Below, one piece after another: positions 33,591 to 42,967 of a stretch of 64,000 nt of DNA (the first letter of the stretch is position 1; each line of letters begins with the position of its first letter). Under the pieces are notes generated by a model. It worked only from the letters and a program-made list of their open reading frames with translations. It was not told where the DNA came from and made no database searches. Location: positions 62,001 through 126,000 of the forward strand of contig CANNFQ010000004.1 in the NCBI GenBank assembly GCA_947503925.1, in the 5' to 3' direction. This DNA comes from an uncultured Paracoccaceae bacterium. GTDB lineage: Bacteria; Pseudomonadota; Alphaproteobacteria; Rhodobacterales; Rhodobacteraceae. The position numbers and the translations under genes are program-made.

Positions 33591-34159
33591 TGGCTAGGAG
33601 GAAACGCCGAGTCGGGCGGGCGACGCTTGGCATTATCTCGAGTTTGTTGATTGCATCGGCCATTACGCGCATTGGTGTGGGAATGGGCCCTGCGCTTGCT
33701 GACGAAGCGCGCGCAGAAGAGGTTCCAGTTGCGGCAAACTCAACCGATGGAATGAATACAAGCGCCTTGCTGGAGGCCTTTCAACGGCGTGAGGCGCGCC
33801 TGGCTGAGCGTGAGGCGCAGCTTCAGGCGCGGATTCAGGCATTGAATGTGGTCGAGGAAGAAGTCGCAGAGAAACTTGCGTCTTTGGAAGCTGCAGAACA
33901 GGCGCTTGCAGCCACGATAGCGCAGGCCGACGGGGCTGCGGCAACTGATCTTGAAAAGCTGACGACGGTTTATGAGAATATGAAGCCAAAAGAAGCTGCG
34001 GCACTTTTTGAGGAGATGCCGCCAGAGTTCGCAGCGGGATTCCTGGGAATGATGCGCGCGGATGCCGCCGCGTTGATCATGACCCAGTTGGAGCCTGAAA
34101 CAGCCTATTCATTCAGTGTTGTACTGGCCGGTCGCAATGCAAATGCCCCGACAGAATAG
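33590..34159 (+). CDS. MotE-like flagellar chaperone protein
   Basis: A 189-residue protein. A signal/anchor helix (residues 10-35) is followed by a coiled coil (LLEAFQRREARLAEREAQLQARIQAL) and a C-terminal MgtE-N-like helical domain (YENMKPKEAAALFEEMPPEFAAGFLGMMRADAAALIM). This layout matches MotE, a periplasmic chaperone of MotC in rhizobia, and related FlbB-like proteins. Its place directly before motA fits a role at the stator. Confidence 0.8.
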   Translation: MARRKRRVGRATLGIISSLLIASAITRIGVGMGPALADEARAEEVPVAANSTDGMNTSALLEAFQRREARLAEREAQLQARIQALNVVEEEVAEKLASLEAAEQALAATIAQADGAAATDLEKLTTVYENMKPKEAAALFEEMPPEFAAGFLGMMRADAAALIMTQLEPETAYSFSVVLAGRNANAPTE

Positions 34160-34245
34160 GCGCTGAGGGAACGTTAACCCCTTTGTTGTAACACCAAGCG
34201 GCAGCCGTTCGCGGTCAATTTGAATTGTGAGGAGAACCGTACCTA

Positions 34246-35115
34246 ATGGTTGGTTTGATCGGTATTGTCATCATCTTTGTGATGGTTTTTGGCGGCTACC
34301 TGTTGGCAGGGGGCAAGATGGGGATCATCCTGAAAGCTCTGCCGTTCGAGATGATCATGATCGCCGGTGCCGCGATTGGGGCTTTTGTCATCAGTAATGA
34401 TACATCTGCCATCAAACACACGCTGAAAGACGTCGGGAAGGTCTTCAAGGGGCCAAAATGGCAGTCGCAGGATTATCGTGATGCCTTATGCATGATGTTT
34501 GAGCTGGTGCGGGTGGCGCGGACCAACCCGGTCGCCTTGGAAGGCCATATCGAGGCTCCCGACACATCGGATATTTTTGGCAAATACCCTAAAATTCTGG
34601 CTGACAAGGAAGCGATCGCACTGATTTGCGATACGTTGCGGTCGGCTTCGATGAATTACGATGATCCGCACCAGGTGGAAGAAGTGCTCGAAAAGCGCAT
34701 AGAGGCCACCCATCACCACAACATGCATTCGTCTCACGCGCTGCAAACGACGGCGGACGCGTTGCCTGCTTTGGGGATCGTCGCGGCGGTGTTGGGCGTG
34801 ATCAAGACCATGGCATCCATCGATCAACCGCCAGAGGTGTTGGGCAAGTTGATCGGCGGTGCGCTTGTCGGCACGTTTCTGGGCGTGTTCCTCGCCTACG
34901 GTATCGTTGGTCCATTTGCCACAAAGGTGAAAGCGGTGATTGAAGAGGACGCGCATTTTCAGCAGTTGATCAGAGAGGTTTTGGTGGCAAACCTCCACTC
35001 TCATGCGCCCAATATCTGCATTGAAGTCGGCCGCCAAAACATGCCCAGCCATCATCGCCCCAGCTTCGCCGAAATGGAGGATGCCTTAAAAGCATCAAAG
35101 CAGGAGGCGGCGTGA
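34246..35115 (+). CDS. motA: Flagellar motor stator protein MotA
   Basis: A 289-residue, four-helix membrane protein that forms the proton channel with MotB. VGLIGIVIIFVMVFGGYLLAGG is helix 1; the cytoplasmic loop with KHTLKDVGKVFKGPKW and EVLEKRIEATHHHNMHSS carries charges for the rotor; ALPALGIVAAVLGVIKTM and LVGTFLGVFLAYGIVGPFA are helices 3 and 4, with conserved prolines. ATG 34246 follows GGAGAACC. The stop overlaps the next gene start by one base. Confidence 0.95.
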   Translation: MVGLIGIVIIFVMVFGGYLLAGGKMGIILKALPFEMIMIAGAAIGAFVISNDTSAIKHTLKDVGKVFKGPKWQSQDYRDALCMMFELVRVARTNPVALEGHIEAPDTSDIFGKYPKILADKEAIALICDTLRSASMNYDDPHQVEEVLEKRIEATHHHNMHSSHALQTTADALPALGIVAAVLGVIKTMASIDQPPEVLGKLIGGALVGTFLGVFLAYGIVGPFATKVKAVIEEDAHFQQLIREVLVANLHSHAPNICIEVGRQNMPSHHRPSFAEMEDALKASKQEAA

Positions 35116-37355
35116 TGCTGCGCGCGCTACTGGCATTCTTGTTGGTTTTCTCGGGGGCCGTCGCCGCCGATCCGGTCCGCGTCCAGACCGGTGAACATGA
35201 AACCTTCACCCGTGTGGTGCTCACCATCCCCGACGGAGCCGATTGGGCATTGAACCGTGATGCACAGGGCTATGTCGTGAACTTGCCTGCGACTGAAGGC
35301 TACGATCTGGACCGCTTCTTCGAACTGATTCCGGCTGATCGTATTCAGGCGGTATCTCAGGACCGGTTCGCTGGCGAACTTTACTTAGCTGTTGAATGTG
35401 CCTGCTACGCTGACGCGTTTCTGGACCCACCAAACATTCTGGTTATCGATATTCACGATGGTGCACCCGCCACCGACTCACCGTTCGAAGTGGCCCGCGC
35501 TGTTTCCCCTGTGGGGTTGTCGGTTGTTGCCCAGCCACAACCCGTTCCGCAGTTCACAGTGAAACGCAACCCGTTGATCCCGTTGGTTTTTGAAGCAGAT
35601 ACCCCTTTGCTGCGCCCGATCATTGAGGATGAATCAGACCGACCTGTTCGGGTTGCAGACGGTATAGTGTCCGGTGAAATAACCTCGACCACTGATGATC
35701 AGCAAACTGTAGAAATGGATTTGACTGATCTGGAAACATCGGTTGTCGAAAGTTTGGGGCGCGCATTGAGCCAGGGTCTATTGGAGCCCGAAACGGACGG
35801 CACTCCTGCAGACCGTCAGATGCGCGACTTTGTCGCTGTGGCGACGCCCGGCATTCGCGCTGTAACTGGGGTTGATCAGGCTGCCATTCCCGAGAATCCG
35901 CAGACGATCATAACGCAGGATGGTCAGCTATGCTTGCCGGGGCGCTTTTTCGATGTCGCAACCTGGGGGGATGAACGCTCCTACGCCACACAAATCGCCG
36001 AAGCGCGAGCAAAACTGACATCGGCGACGGACCAGCTCGATGAGGAAGCCACGCGCGACTTGGCTCGGAAATATGTCTATTTTGGGTTCGGCAGGGAAGC
36101 GGAACAAACTTTGCAACTTGATGGTGTGAGTTCGATGGAACGCAACTACTTGATTGCGATGGCGCGCATTATCGATGGCGATCCTTTTGATCGAAGCCCC
36201 TTTGCGCAGCAAGCAAGTTGCGCGTCACAGGTCGCTCTTTGGGCTTTCCTGGCCTCGGGGCCGGATGCGGTGGACGTGCAGGTCGATCAACCGGCAGTCT
36301 TGCGCACATTCATGGGTTTGCCGGAAGTGTTGAAACAGCATTTGGCACCAATGCTCTCGGATAGGTTTGTCGCCATAGGTGATAATGATGCCGCGGTACA
36401 AATCATGAAGATATTGCGGTCGACACCGGATGCACCGCTCGCGGCTGATTTGGCACAGGTGGATCTGCTACGGTCATTGGGCGAGGAGGACGCCGCCATC
36501 CAACAGGTGGTTGAGATCGCTGAGACCAATGTCAGGGCAACCCCGAAGGTGATCATCGCCCGGCTCAATGACGCCGTCCAGAATGAACTTCCACTGACGG
36601 CGGATGATTTCCTGTTGGCGGACTCATTGCGTTTCGAAAACGCGCAAAAGCCGGTTGCGAGTGATATCGCGGTGGCGCAAATCCGGGCGTATCTCTATCA
36701 AAAGAATTTCGCCGCCGCTGAAAGCTTATTGCGCGAACAAGCCGATCGAATAATCCCAGAAACCCTGACAGCGCTTGAGAATGAGTATGGGCGCAGTGCC
36801 ACGGACTCAATGGAAGCGGATGCGTTTCTCGAGTTTGCATTCGATCCGCTATCCGCGAATTTGATGTCGGCAATCGAGAATGCGATTGCGGCCCGGCTGC
36901 TGACGCTCGGTTTCCCGGAACGCGCGAGGGATGTAGTCAGCGGCGATGCATCGCCAGATAATGCGATCGAGCGAAGCTACCTGCGCGCAAAAGCGGCCCT
37001 GGCCTTAAGCGACCCAACAGCAGTATTGGCGGCGCTTGAGGGGCGCCAGTCAGACCAAGCAAAAACATTGCGGGCGATTGCCCTAGACATTGCGCAATCA
37101 AATGGGATCGCTTCCGAAGCATATGCGGATGAGGCCCCGCAAAGCCTGTGGCGGCGGGGTGATTGGTCTGCATTGGCCGGATCGGAGGATGCGTTACTGC
37201 AGGCTGCTTCCAATGCGGCACTTGATAACGAGATTGGTGCGCTGGACCCTGATAAGCCGCTGACAAGTGGGCGAAATCTCTTGGAGCTATCGATGGAATC
37301 AAGAGAGATCATGGATGCGTTACTGACCCGCTTTTCAGTCTCTGAAGATGGCTGA
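35115..37355 (+). CDS. Large exported protein of the flagellar block, unknown function
   Basis: A 746-residue protein with a Sec signal peptide (MLRALLAFLLVFSGAVAA). Residues 20-115 form a beta-rich domain (RVQTGEHETFTRVVLTIPDG ... PNILVIDIHDG) resembling AMIN-type cell-wall domains. From about 260 on it is helical with repeated Ala-rich pairs, like TPR/Sel1-type repeats (ARKYVYFGFGREAEQTLQLDG, NFAAAESLLREQADRI). The ATG at 35115 overlaps the motA stop (TGATG); a GTG at 35112 is also possible. The position right after motA suggests a periplasmic role around stator or rings. I know no assigned function. Confidence 0.75.
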   Translation: MLRALLAFLLVFSGAVAADPVRVQTGEHETFTRVVLTIPDGADWALNRDAQGYVVNLPATEGYDLDRFFELIPADRIQAVSQDRFAGELYLAVECACYADAFLDPPNILVIDIHDGAPATDSPFEVARAVSPVGLSVVAQPQPVPQFTVKRNPLIPLVFEADTPLLRPIIEDESDRPVRVADGIVSGEITSTTDDQQTVEMDLTDLETSVVESLGRALSQGLLEPETDGTPADRQMRDFVAVATPGIRAVTGVDQAAIPENPQTIITQDGQLCLPGRFFDVATWGDERSYATQIAEARAKLTSATDQLDEEATRDLARKYVYFGFGREAEQTLQLDGVSSMERNYLIAMARIIDGDPFDRSPFAQQASCASQVALWAFLASGPDAVDVQVDQPAVLRTFMGLPEVLKQHLAPMLSDRFVAIGDNDAAVQIMKILRSTPDAPLAADLAQVDLLRSLGEEDAAIQQVVEIAETNVRATPKVIIARLNDAVQNELPLTADDFLLADSLRFENAQKPVASDIAVAQIRAYLYQKNFAAAESLLREQADRIIPETLTALENEYGRSATDSMEADAFLEFAFDPLSANLMSAIENAIAARLLTLGFPERARDVVSGDASPDNAIERSYLRAKAALALSDPTAVLAALEGRQSDQAKTLRAIALDIAQSNGIASEAYADEAPQSLWRRGDWSALAGSEDALLQAASNAALDNEIGALDPDKPLTSGRNLLELSMESREIMDALLTRFSVSEDG

Positions 37356-37448
37356 ACGACTTGCCAAAGAGTTACGAATTGTCAACCAATCACAAATAGG
37401 GTCAAGGCCAGATAGCAGCAGAAGGCGCGTTTGTGCATGTGGGGCAGA

Positions 37449-38111
37449 ATGCCGCTCAATAAGGTGATCCGAAAACGATGCGTGTTGGCCTTTGGAATAG
37501 TGCTGTTGCTCAGCACAGGATCCGTTCGGGCAAGGGAAGCGCAACTGTGCCACGATGCGGCGCAACGTGCAGCGGCGCAGCACGGCATTCTCTTTGCAGT
37601 ACTATGGGGCATCGCGCAAACAGAAACCAGTCGGGATCGCGAGGGCGTGGTTGAACCGTGGCCCTGGACACTAAACATCAATGCGCAGGGGTATTGGCTC
37701 AACTCACGTCATTCGGCGCGAAAACGAGCGGAAGCTAGCATCGCCACGGGGCAGGTCAGCGTCGATTTGGGCTGTTTCCAGATAAACCACCATTGGTATG
37801 GACAGCATTTTTCATCAACCGATGAAATGCTAGACCCGGACGCAGGTGCGGCATATTTCGCGCGTTTTTTAAAATCCCTTTTTGCCGAGAGGGGTAACTG
37901 GTCAGAAGCAGCGGGCGCTAATCACTCACGAACGCCCGAACACGCGGCGAGATATCGACAACGATTTGACCATTTTTTTGCCGTGGCGATGGCAAAGACA
38001 GATCAGTTAACGTCGCAGGTCACCCAACAAAACAGCTTTTTATTGTTGCGCGCTGGCGCTGGTCAAACAAGGCTTGGTTCGCTTGTTCCATTTCCGGAAA
38101 GCGACGGTTGA
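37449..38111 (+). CDS. Lytic transglycosylase of the flagellar block (SltF-like)
   Basis: A 220-residue protein from ATG 37449. Signal peptide residues 1-29 (VLAFGIVLLLSTGSVRA). The goose-lysozyme-like SLT domain is indicated by HGILFAVLWGIAQTETS (catalytic Glu in QTE), SVDLGCFQINHHWYG and MLDPDAGAAYFARFLKSLFAERGNWSEAAGANHSR. It would cut peptidoglycan so the rod can pass. Since the rod-binding FlgJ here (52190) lacks a muramidase domain, this enzyme probably supplies that activity, as SltF does in Rhodobacter. It directly precedes flhA. Confidence 0.82.
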   Translation: MPLNKVIRKRCVLAFGIVLLLSTGSVRAREAQLCHDAAQRAAAQHGILFAVLWGIAQTETSRDREGVVEPWPWTLNINAQGYWLNSRHSARKRAEASIATGQVSVDLGCFQINHHWYGQHFSSTDEMLDPDAGAAYFARFLKSLFAERGNWSEAAGANHSRTPEHAARYRQRFDHFFAVAMAKTDQLTSQVTQQNSFLLLRAGAGQTRLGSLVPFPESDG

Positions 38112-38114
38112 TCC

Positions 38115-40205
38115 ATGACTGGGCTTTCACTTCGGGATCTGTTTCAACCAACAATCATCCTCGCGCTCGCGTTGATGGCGGTCATCGTGATGATGATCTT
38201 GCCCATGCCAGCCTGGGTGTTGGATATCGGGCTGGCCGCATCCTTTGCGCTGGCTATCCTCATATTCACCGTAACCTTGTTCATTGACAGACCGCTCGAT
38301 TTTTCGGCCTTTCCGACAGTGTTGTTGGCGTCACTCGTCCTGCGTCTGTCGTTAAATGTCTCATCAACAAAACTGATCATCGGCGAGGGCCATACCGGGA
38401 CTGATGCTGCCGGAGATGTCATCGCCGGGTTTGCGATGTTTGTGATGGGCGGCAACATCCTGTTGGGGTTGGTTGTGTTTTGTGTGCTGTTGATCGTCAA
38501 CTTCGTTGTGATCAACAAAGGCGCGACGCGGATGGCAGAGGTTGGTGCGCGCTTCGCACTTGATGCGATGCCCGGCAAACAGCTGGCAATCGACAGCGAT
38601 ATGTCCGCCGGGGCCATCGACCATCAGGAAGCCAAGCTGCGTCGGGAACGCGAACAGGCCGAGACAACGTTTTTTGGGTCGCTGGACGGCGCGTCGAAAT
38701 TCGTCAAAGGCGATGCCATTGCAGGATTGCTCATCACTGCTTTGAATTTGGTGATGGGTTTGATCATCGGGATATCGGTTCACGGTATGCCGATTGGACA
38801 AGCTTTTGAAACATATGCTATTTTGACCGTAGGCGACGGGTTGGTGTCCCAGATTCCTGCCGTAGTCATATCGATTGCATCCGCGCTGCTCCTCGCCCGG
38901 GGGGGGGCAACCGGATCAACTGATTTGGCGTTGGTGGCACAGTTGGGACGGCACCCCGCAGCATTGGCAACGGTCGCCCTGTTGATGGGGCTTTTTGCGC
39001 TGGTGCCTGGGTTGCCATTCCTGCCCTTCATGGTTGGTGCGCTTACCTTGGGCGCCTGCGCATACATGATGTCGGTCGCGGCAAAGAGAGCTGCTGACGA
39101 TGCCGCGGCGGAACCCGTGCTACCAGCAGAGACCCCGACGGAGACTTCCCTGGGGGATATGCTTGATCTTGACGACATTCATGTCGAGTTTGCGCCAGAT
39201 CTGGTCGAGATGGTTTTGGATCCCGGTACGGGGCTTGATGCGCGTATCGCCAACATGCGCAGCCACGTTGCCACGGCCTTTGGCGTTGTGTTGCCAGAGA
39301 TCCGCCTGACGGACAACGCAGCCCTGCCGCCGGGCTGCTATGTCGTAAAGGTGCAGGGGGTCGAACAGGTGCGCGATACCTTGAAATCCGACCAGGTTCT
39401 GGCGTTGTTGAATGAAGGTGATGCATCGGATTTGCCTGGCGAGATGGTCAAGGAACCGGTCTATGGCGCGCCAGCGCGATGGATCGACCCGGCCAATCAG
39501 GACACCGCCGCGCTGGCCGGATTAACGACTGTGCAACCGACTGAAGTTCTGGCAACGCATCTGCTTGAGATTGTGAAACGCAACTTTCCCCGGCTATTGA
39601 CGCACAAGGCGCTGCGCCGCCGGTTGGACGAAATGGTGAACCTCAGTGATCCGACCCGCGCTGATGCAAATCGAAAGATGCTTGATGAACTGATACCGGA
39701 CAAAGTCCCGATTGATGTGCTTTTGTCCGTCCTGCGCCTTCTGCTGGAAGAGCGGGTTTCAATCCGAAATCTGCCCCTGATCCTGGAGGCGACAGCAGAA
39801 GGGCGGCAACTTTTCCAGACCGTCGACAATATCACCGAACATGTCCGCCAGCGGCTTGGTTTCCAACTGGTTGCAGAGATGCGGCGATCTGACGGGACCA
39901 TCCCACTGGTTCAGCTGTCGCCCGAATGGGAAGATACGTTTACGACCTATGAAATTCGTTCGGATCGAGGCGGCGGTGATGTGGCATTGCCACCCGACAG
40001 CTTCAACCAGCTTGCGGACGGCATCGCCGAAAAACTGGGGCAGGCTGCCGAGGCGGGGGCCTATGCTGCGGTCGTGACATCAATGCGCCGACGCCGGTTT
40101 TTGCGGACTGTGATGGCAGCCAAGGGGATCATGAACCCGGTCCTGTCATTTGAGGAGATCGGGATCGATGCTCGGCCAGCGCTCGTCGGTCTGGTGCCAG
40201 CGTGA
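38115..40205 (+). CDS. flhA: Flagellar export protein FlhA
   Basis: A 696-residue protein. The N-terminal half has eight helices with FPTVLLASLVLRLSLNVSSTKLI and the conserved FHIPEP-family loop KGATRMAEVGARFALDAMPGKQLAIDSDMSAGAID. The C-terminal cytoplasmic domain (about 350-696) docks substrates and chaperones. It is the proton-using core of the export gate. The length equals family norm. The stop overlaps the fliR GTG by 4 bases. Confidence 0.96.
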   Translation: MTGLSLRDLFQPTIILALALMAVIVMMILPMPAWVLDIGLAASFALAILIFTVTLFIDRPLDFSAFPTVLLASLVLRLSLNVSSTKLIIGEGHTGTDAAGDVIAGFAMFVMGGNILLGLVVFCVLLIVNFVVINKGATRMAEVGARFALDAMPGKQLAIDSDMSAGAIDHQEAKLRREREQAETTFFGSLDGASKFVKGDAIAGLLITALNLVMGLIIGISVHGMPIGQAFETYAILTVGDGLVSQIPAVVISIASALLLARGGATGSTDLALVAQLGRHPAALATVALLMGLFALVPGLPFLPFMVGALTLGACAYMMSVAAKRAADDAAAEPVLPAETPTETSLGDMLDLDDIHVEFAPDLVEMVLDPGTGLDARIANMRSHVATAFGVVLPEIRLTDNAALPPGCYVVKVQGVEQVRDTLKSDQVLALLNEGDASDLPGEMVKEPVYGAPARWIDPANQDTAALAGLTTVQPTEVLATHLLEIVKRNFPRLLTHKALRRRLDEMVNLSDPTRADANRKMLDELIPDKVPIDVLLSVLRLLLEERVSIRNLPLILEATAEGRQLFQTVDNITEHVRQRLGFQLVAEMRRSDGTIPLVQLSPEWEDTFTTYEIRSDRGGGDVALPPDSFNQLADGIAEKLGQAAEAGAYAAVVTSMRRRRFLRTVMAAKGIMNPVLSFEEIGIDARPALVGLVPA

Positions 40206-40984
40206 TCAACGAACTCCTGCCTTTGTTGCCGCTGTCGCAAACGATGTTGTGGACCGGCCTCGTGGTTTTCATCCGGATTGGTTCAATGATGTCATTGATG
40301 CCCGCATTTGGGGATCAGCCTGTGCCGATGCGGATCAGATTGATCCTGTCACTGATGTTCACGCTCGTCGTTGCCCCGGCGGTCGCACCTGGGATTGGTG
40401 CACCTCTCGAAGGATTGCTGCGCTCGGCATCTCTATTAGGTCAGGAAGTTGTCGCCGGGTTGTTTTTTGGTATTCTCCTACGCTTTTTCATCCTGGCGCT
40501 GCAGATTGCAGGCTCGATCGCTGCGCAATCGACGTCGCTGTCGCAAATCTTTGGCGGTTCCGCCGGGGTCGATCCACAACCGGCCATCGGGCATGTGTTG
40601 GTCGTTGGGGGAACGGCACTCGCTGCGCTATCCGGGCTGCATGTGCAAGCGGCATCTTACATGATCCACAGCTACACGATGGTTCCATATGGCGCTGGAC
40701 TGACAGGGGAAATCGTCAGCCGGGTCGGTACGGCAGAGGTCGGCCGGACCTTTGGCATGGGCTTTACGCTCGCCGCGCCATTCCTGATCGCATCGTTGAT
40801 CTATAATGTCATTCTTGGGGTCATTAACCGGGCTATGCCGCAACTGATGGTTTCGTTTGTGGGCGCGCCTGCGATCACGGCAGGCGGGCTGCTGCTGTTG
40901 CTGCTCACCGCACCCATCATGTTGGGCATCTGGATGACCGCATTCAGTACATTCATGGCTGCACCGTTTGAGGGTTGGCGATGA
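40202..40984 (+). CDS. fliR: Flagellar export protein FliR
   Basis: A 260-residue protein with six helices, including FIRIGSMMSLMPAFGDQPVPMRIRLILSLMFTLVVAP and GMGFTLAAPFLIASLIYNVILGVINRAMPQLMV, both standard FliR blocks. Start is GTG 40202 in a GTGA overlap with flhA; the stop overlaps the flhB ATG (ATGA). It forms the export gate ring with FliP and FliQ. Confidence 0.95.
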   Translation: MINELLPLLPLSQTMLWTGLVVFIRIGSMMSLMPAFGDQPVPMRIRLILSLMFTLVVAPAVAPGIGAPLEGLLRSASLLGQEVVAGLFFGILLRFFILALQIAGSIAAQSTSLSQIFGGSAGVDPQPAIGHVLVVGGTALAALSGLHVQAASYMIHSYTMVPYGAGLTGEIVSRVGTAEVGRTFGMGFTLAAPFLIASLIYNVILGVINRAMPQLMVSFVGAPAITAGGLLLLLLTAPIMLGIWMTAFSTFMAAPFEGWR

Positions 40985-42063
40985 GTAATGAAGATGAGAG
41001 TGCCGAAAAGCAGTTTGAGCCAAGTCAGAAGAAGCTCGACGATGCCCGCGCGAAAGGGGAACTTGCAAAGTCAACGGACCTGACAACGGCCGCCGCATAT
41101 GGTGGCTTGTTGATAGTGATGGCGACAATTGGCCCGGCCGCATTGATTGGTATGGCGACGTCCATGACTGTGTTGCTGGGGCAGGTCGATGATTTGGCGA
41201 CGGTGCTTTTTGCGGGCTCAGGCCTTCCTTTGATGGGAGGTGTGTTCATCGCGACATTCTGGGGCGTATTGCCCTGGTTTGTCGTCCCTGCCGCATTGGC
41301 CATCCTGTCGGTTGCTGCCCAACGCGCATTTGTCGTCGCCCCAAGCAAGATCGCGCCAAAACTCAATCGGATATCGCCGATTTCCGGCTTCAAAAACAAG
41401 TTCGGGCGGCAGGGGTTCTTTGAATTTTTCAAGAGCTTCACAAAGCTGGTGCTTTACAGCGTGATCATGGGGGTTTTTCTGGTGTCCCAGATTGACCGCA
41501 TCGTCGGCAGCATGCATTTGCCGCCCGGGCTGATCGTTGCGGAACTGGGTCGGATGATTGTTGGCCTGATGATGATCGTTGCGGTGGTCGCGGCGATACT
41601 CGGGGGCATCGATTACATTTGGCAACGTGCGGAACATACCCGCAAGAACCGGATGAGCCGGAAGGAAATGACGGATGAGCTGAAGCAATCAGAGGGCGAT
41701 CCGATGATGAAACAGCAACGCCGCCAAAAGGCGCATGAGATTGCGACCAATAAGATGCTCGTCGATGTGCCAACTGCAGATGTCGTTATCGTCAACCCGA
41801 CACATTTTGCTGTCGCATTGAAATGGGATCGCATGGCAGGCACGGCGCCGATTTGTGTGGCGAAAGGTGTTGATGAGATTGCGCGAAAGATCCGTGAATT
41901 GGCCGATGAACATGCTGTACCGCTGCATTCCGATCCACCAACCGCGCGAGCCTTGCATGCCAGCGTGGCAATCGGTGCAGAAATTGCGCCGGAACATTAC
42001 AAAGCTGTGGCTGCTGCCATCCGATTTGCCGAAAGTATGCGGCAGAAGGCGGGCGGCAAGTGA
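40981..42063 (+). CDS. flhB: Flagellar export switch protein FlhB
   Basis: A 360-residue protein with four helices and a cytoplasmic tail. EKQFEPSQKKLDDARAKGELAKS is the conserved N-terminus. VIVNPTHFAVALKWD contains the NPTH self-cleavage site needed for the switch from hook to filament export. ATG 40981 (ATGA overlap with fliR) is preferred over the TTG at 40975. The control partner FliK is encoded at 52588. Confidence 0.95.
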   Translation: MSNEDESAEKQFEPSQKKLDDARAKGELAKSTDLTTAAAYGGLLIVMATIGPAALIGMATSMTVLLGQVDDLATVLFAGSGLPLMGGVFIATFWGVLPWFVVPAALAILSVAAQRAFVVAPSKIAPKLNRISPISGFKNKFGRQGFFEFFKSFTKLVLYSVIMGVFLVSQIDRIVGSMHLPPGLIVAELGRMIVGLMMIVAVVAAILGGIDYIWQRAEHTRKNRMSRKEMTDELKQSEGDPMMKQQRRQKAHEIATNKMLVDVPTADVVIVNPTHFAVALKWDRMAGTAPICVAKGVDEIARKIRELADEHAVPLHSDPPTARALHASVAIGAEIAPEHYKAVAAAIRFAESMRQKAGGK

Positions 42064-42455
42064 CGGATCGCGATAGGCTGGACAAACTGGGTGAACTATC
42101 GGGTTTGCAGTTTCGGGCGGCGCAGGCCGAGATGGCAACATTGCTGCGACGCGAAGAAAGATTGCGCCAGAATCTGACGCAACTGACCCGAAGTAAACAA
42201 TCGCAAGCGCGCGCGCCGCGTGCGCCGGATGACGCGGCATTGGTGGCTGGGGCCGATATCCGCTGGCACCAATGGGTGGATCAGCGCCGATCAACAATTA
42301 ATGGCGAACTGGCGCAGGTGCTGGCACTCAAGGATAGCTGCATGCAAAAACTTCGAACCGCGTTCGGGCGGGATCAGGCGGTGACCGGGTTGCAAAAGCG
42401 ACAGGTCCGGGCACAAAAGCAGCGCATGCGCCGCAAGGAAAGCTACGAATCCTGA
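42060..42455 (+). CDS. FliJ-like coiled-coil protein
   Basis: A 131-residue basic helical protein from a GTG at 42060 (GTGA overlap with flhB). It is rich in Arg, Gln and Leu with heptad spacing (LQFRAAQAEMATLLRREERLRQNL) and has no membrane helix. FliJ, a small coiled coil that links FliI to FlhA, has this size and character but little conserved sequence; no other fliJ candidate is in the block. The assignment rests on context. Its end overlaps the convergent fliL-like gene by 13 bases. Confidence 0.6.
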   Translation: MTDRDRLDKLGELSGLQFRAAQAEMATLLRREERLRQNLTQLTRSKQSQARAPRAPDDAALVAGADIRWHQWVDQRRSTINGELAQVLALKDSCMQKLRTAFGRDQAVTGLQKRQVRAQKQRMRRKESYES

Positions 42456-42946
42456 CGTATTATGTCGATAATCAGAACATCGGTTATCGTGTCACCGGCG
42501 ATTTCCTGAGCATAGCGCAGAAGTTCGTTACGCAGCGCGCGCATATTCGTCCCACTTGTAAAATTTCCTGAAAACCCGCCGATATTGGCGTGATCGAACA
42601 TCACCTGCAAAAACCCATCGCGCAGTTTCGGTTCCATGGCGAAAACAGCGGCCCGACTGCCGGGCACAACCTCAAGGTTGAGCGACATCACAACCAATGC
42701 AGCGACGGCACCATCTTCGACAATCGGGATGATGAACTGATTATTCAGCTTTGCATATTCGCGTTCCTCGGGAATGACCGAAACGGGCGTGGGGCTGTGA
42801 TCTTCGGCCGCATCGGCAGGATCGCCGCATGGGTGCCCTGCAGCCAGTGGATCCTCTTCATGTGCAGGTTTCAGAAAAAGGCCGGCACCAACACCGCCAC
42901 CGACGCCTATCAACGTGAGCAATACGGGTAAAAGCAGTTTCATCAT
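42443..42946 (-). CDS. FliL family protein (second copy)
   Basis: A 167-residue protein with an N-terminal helix (KLLLPVLLTLIGVGGGVGAGLFL), an acidic linker and a FliL-like periplasmic domain (KLNNQFIIPIVEDGAVAALVVMSLNLEV ... LRDGFLQVMFDHANIGGF). The order helix, acidic linker, VEx-VxxxxxxNLxLEV matches FliL, but it is diverged from the copy at 32731. It ends the flgB-to-flgH operon, 22 bases after flgH. Start 42946 or the adjacent ATG at 42943 both fit the GGAG upstream. Confidence 0.82.
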   Translation of the reverse strand: MMKLLLPVLLTLIGVGGGVGAGLFLKPAHEEDPLAAGHPCGDPADAAEDHSPTPVSVIPEEREYAKLNNQFIIPIVEDGAVAALVVMSLNLEVVPGSRAAVFAMEPKLRDGFLQVMFDHANIGGFSGNFTSGTNMRALRNELLRYAQEIAGDTITDVLIIDIIRQDS

Positions 42947-42967
42947 GATGAATTCTCCGGTCCGAAA

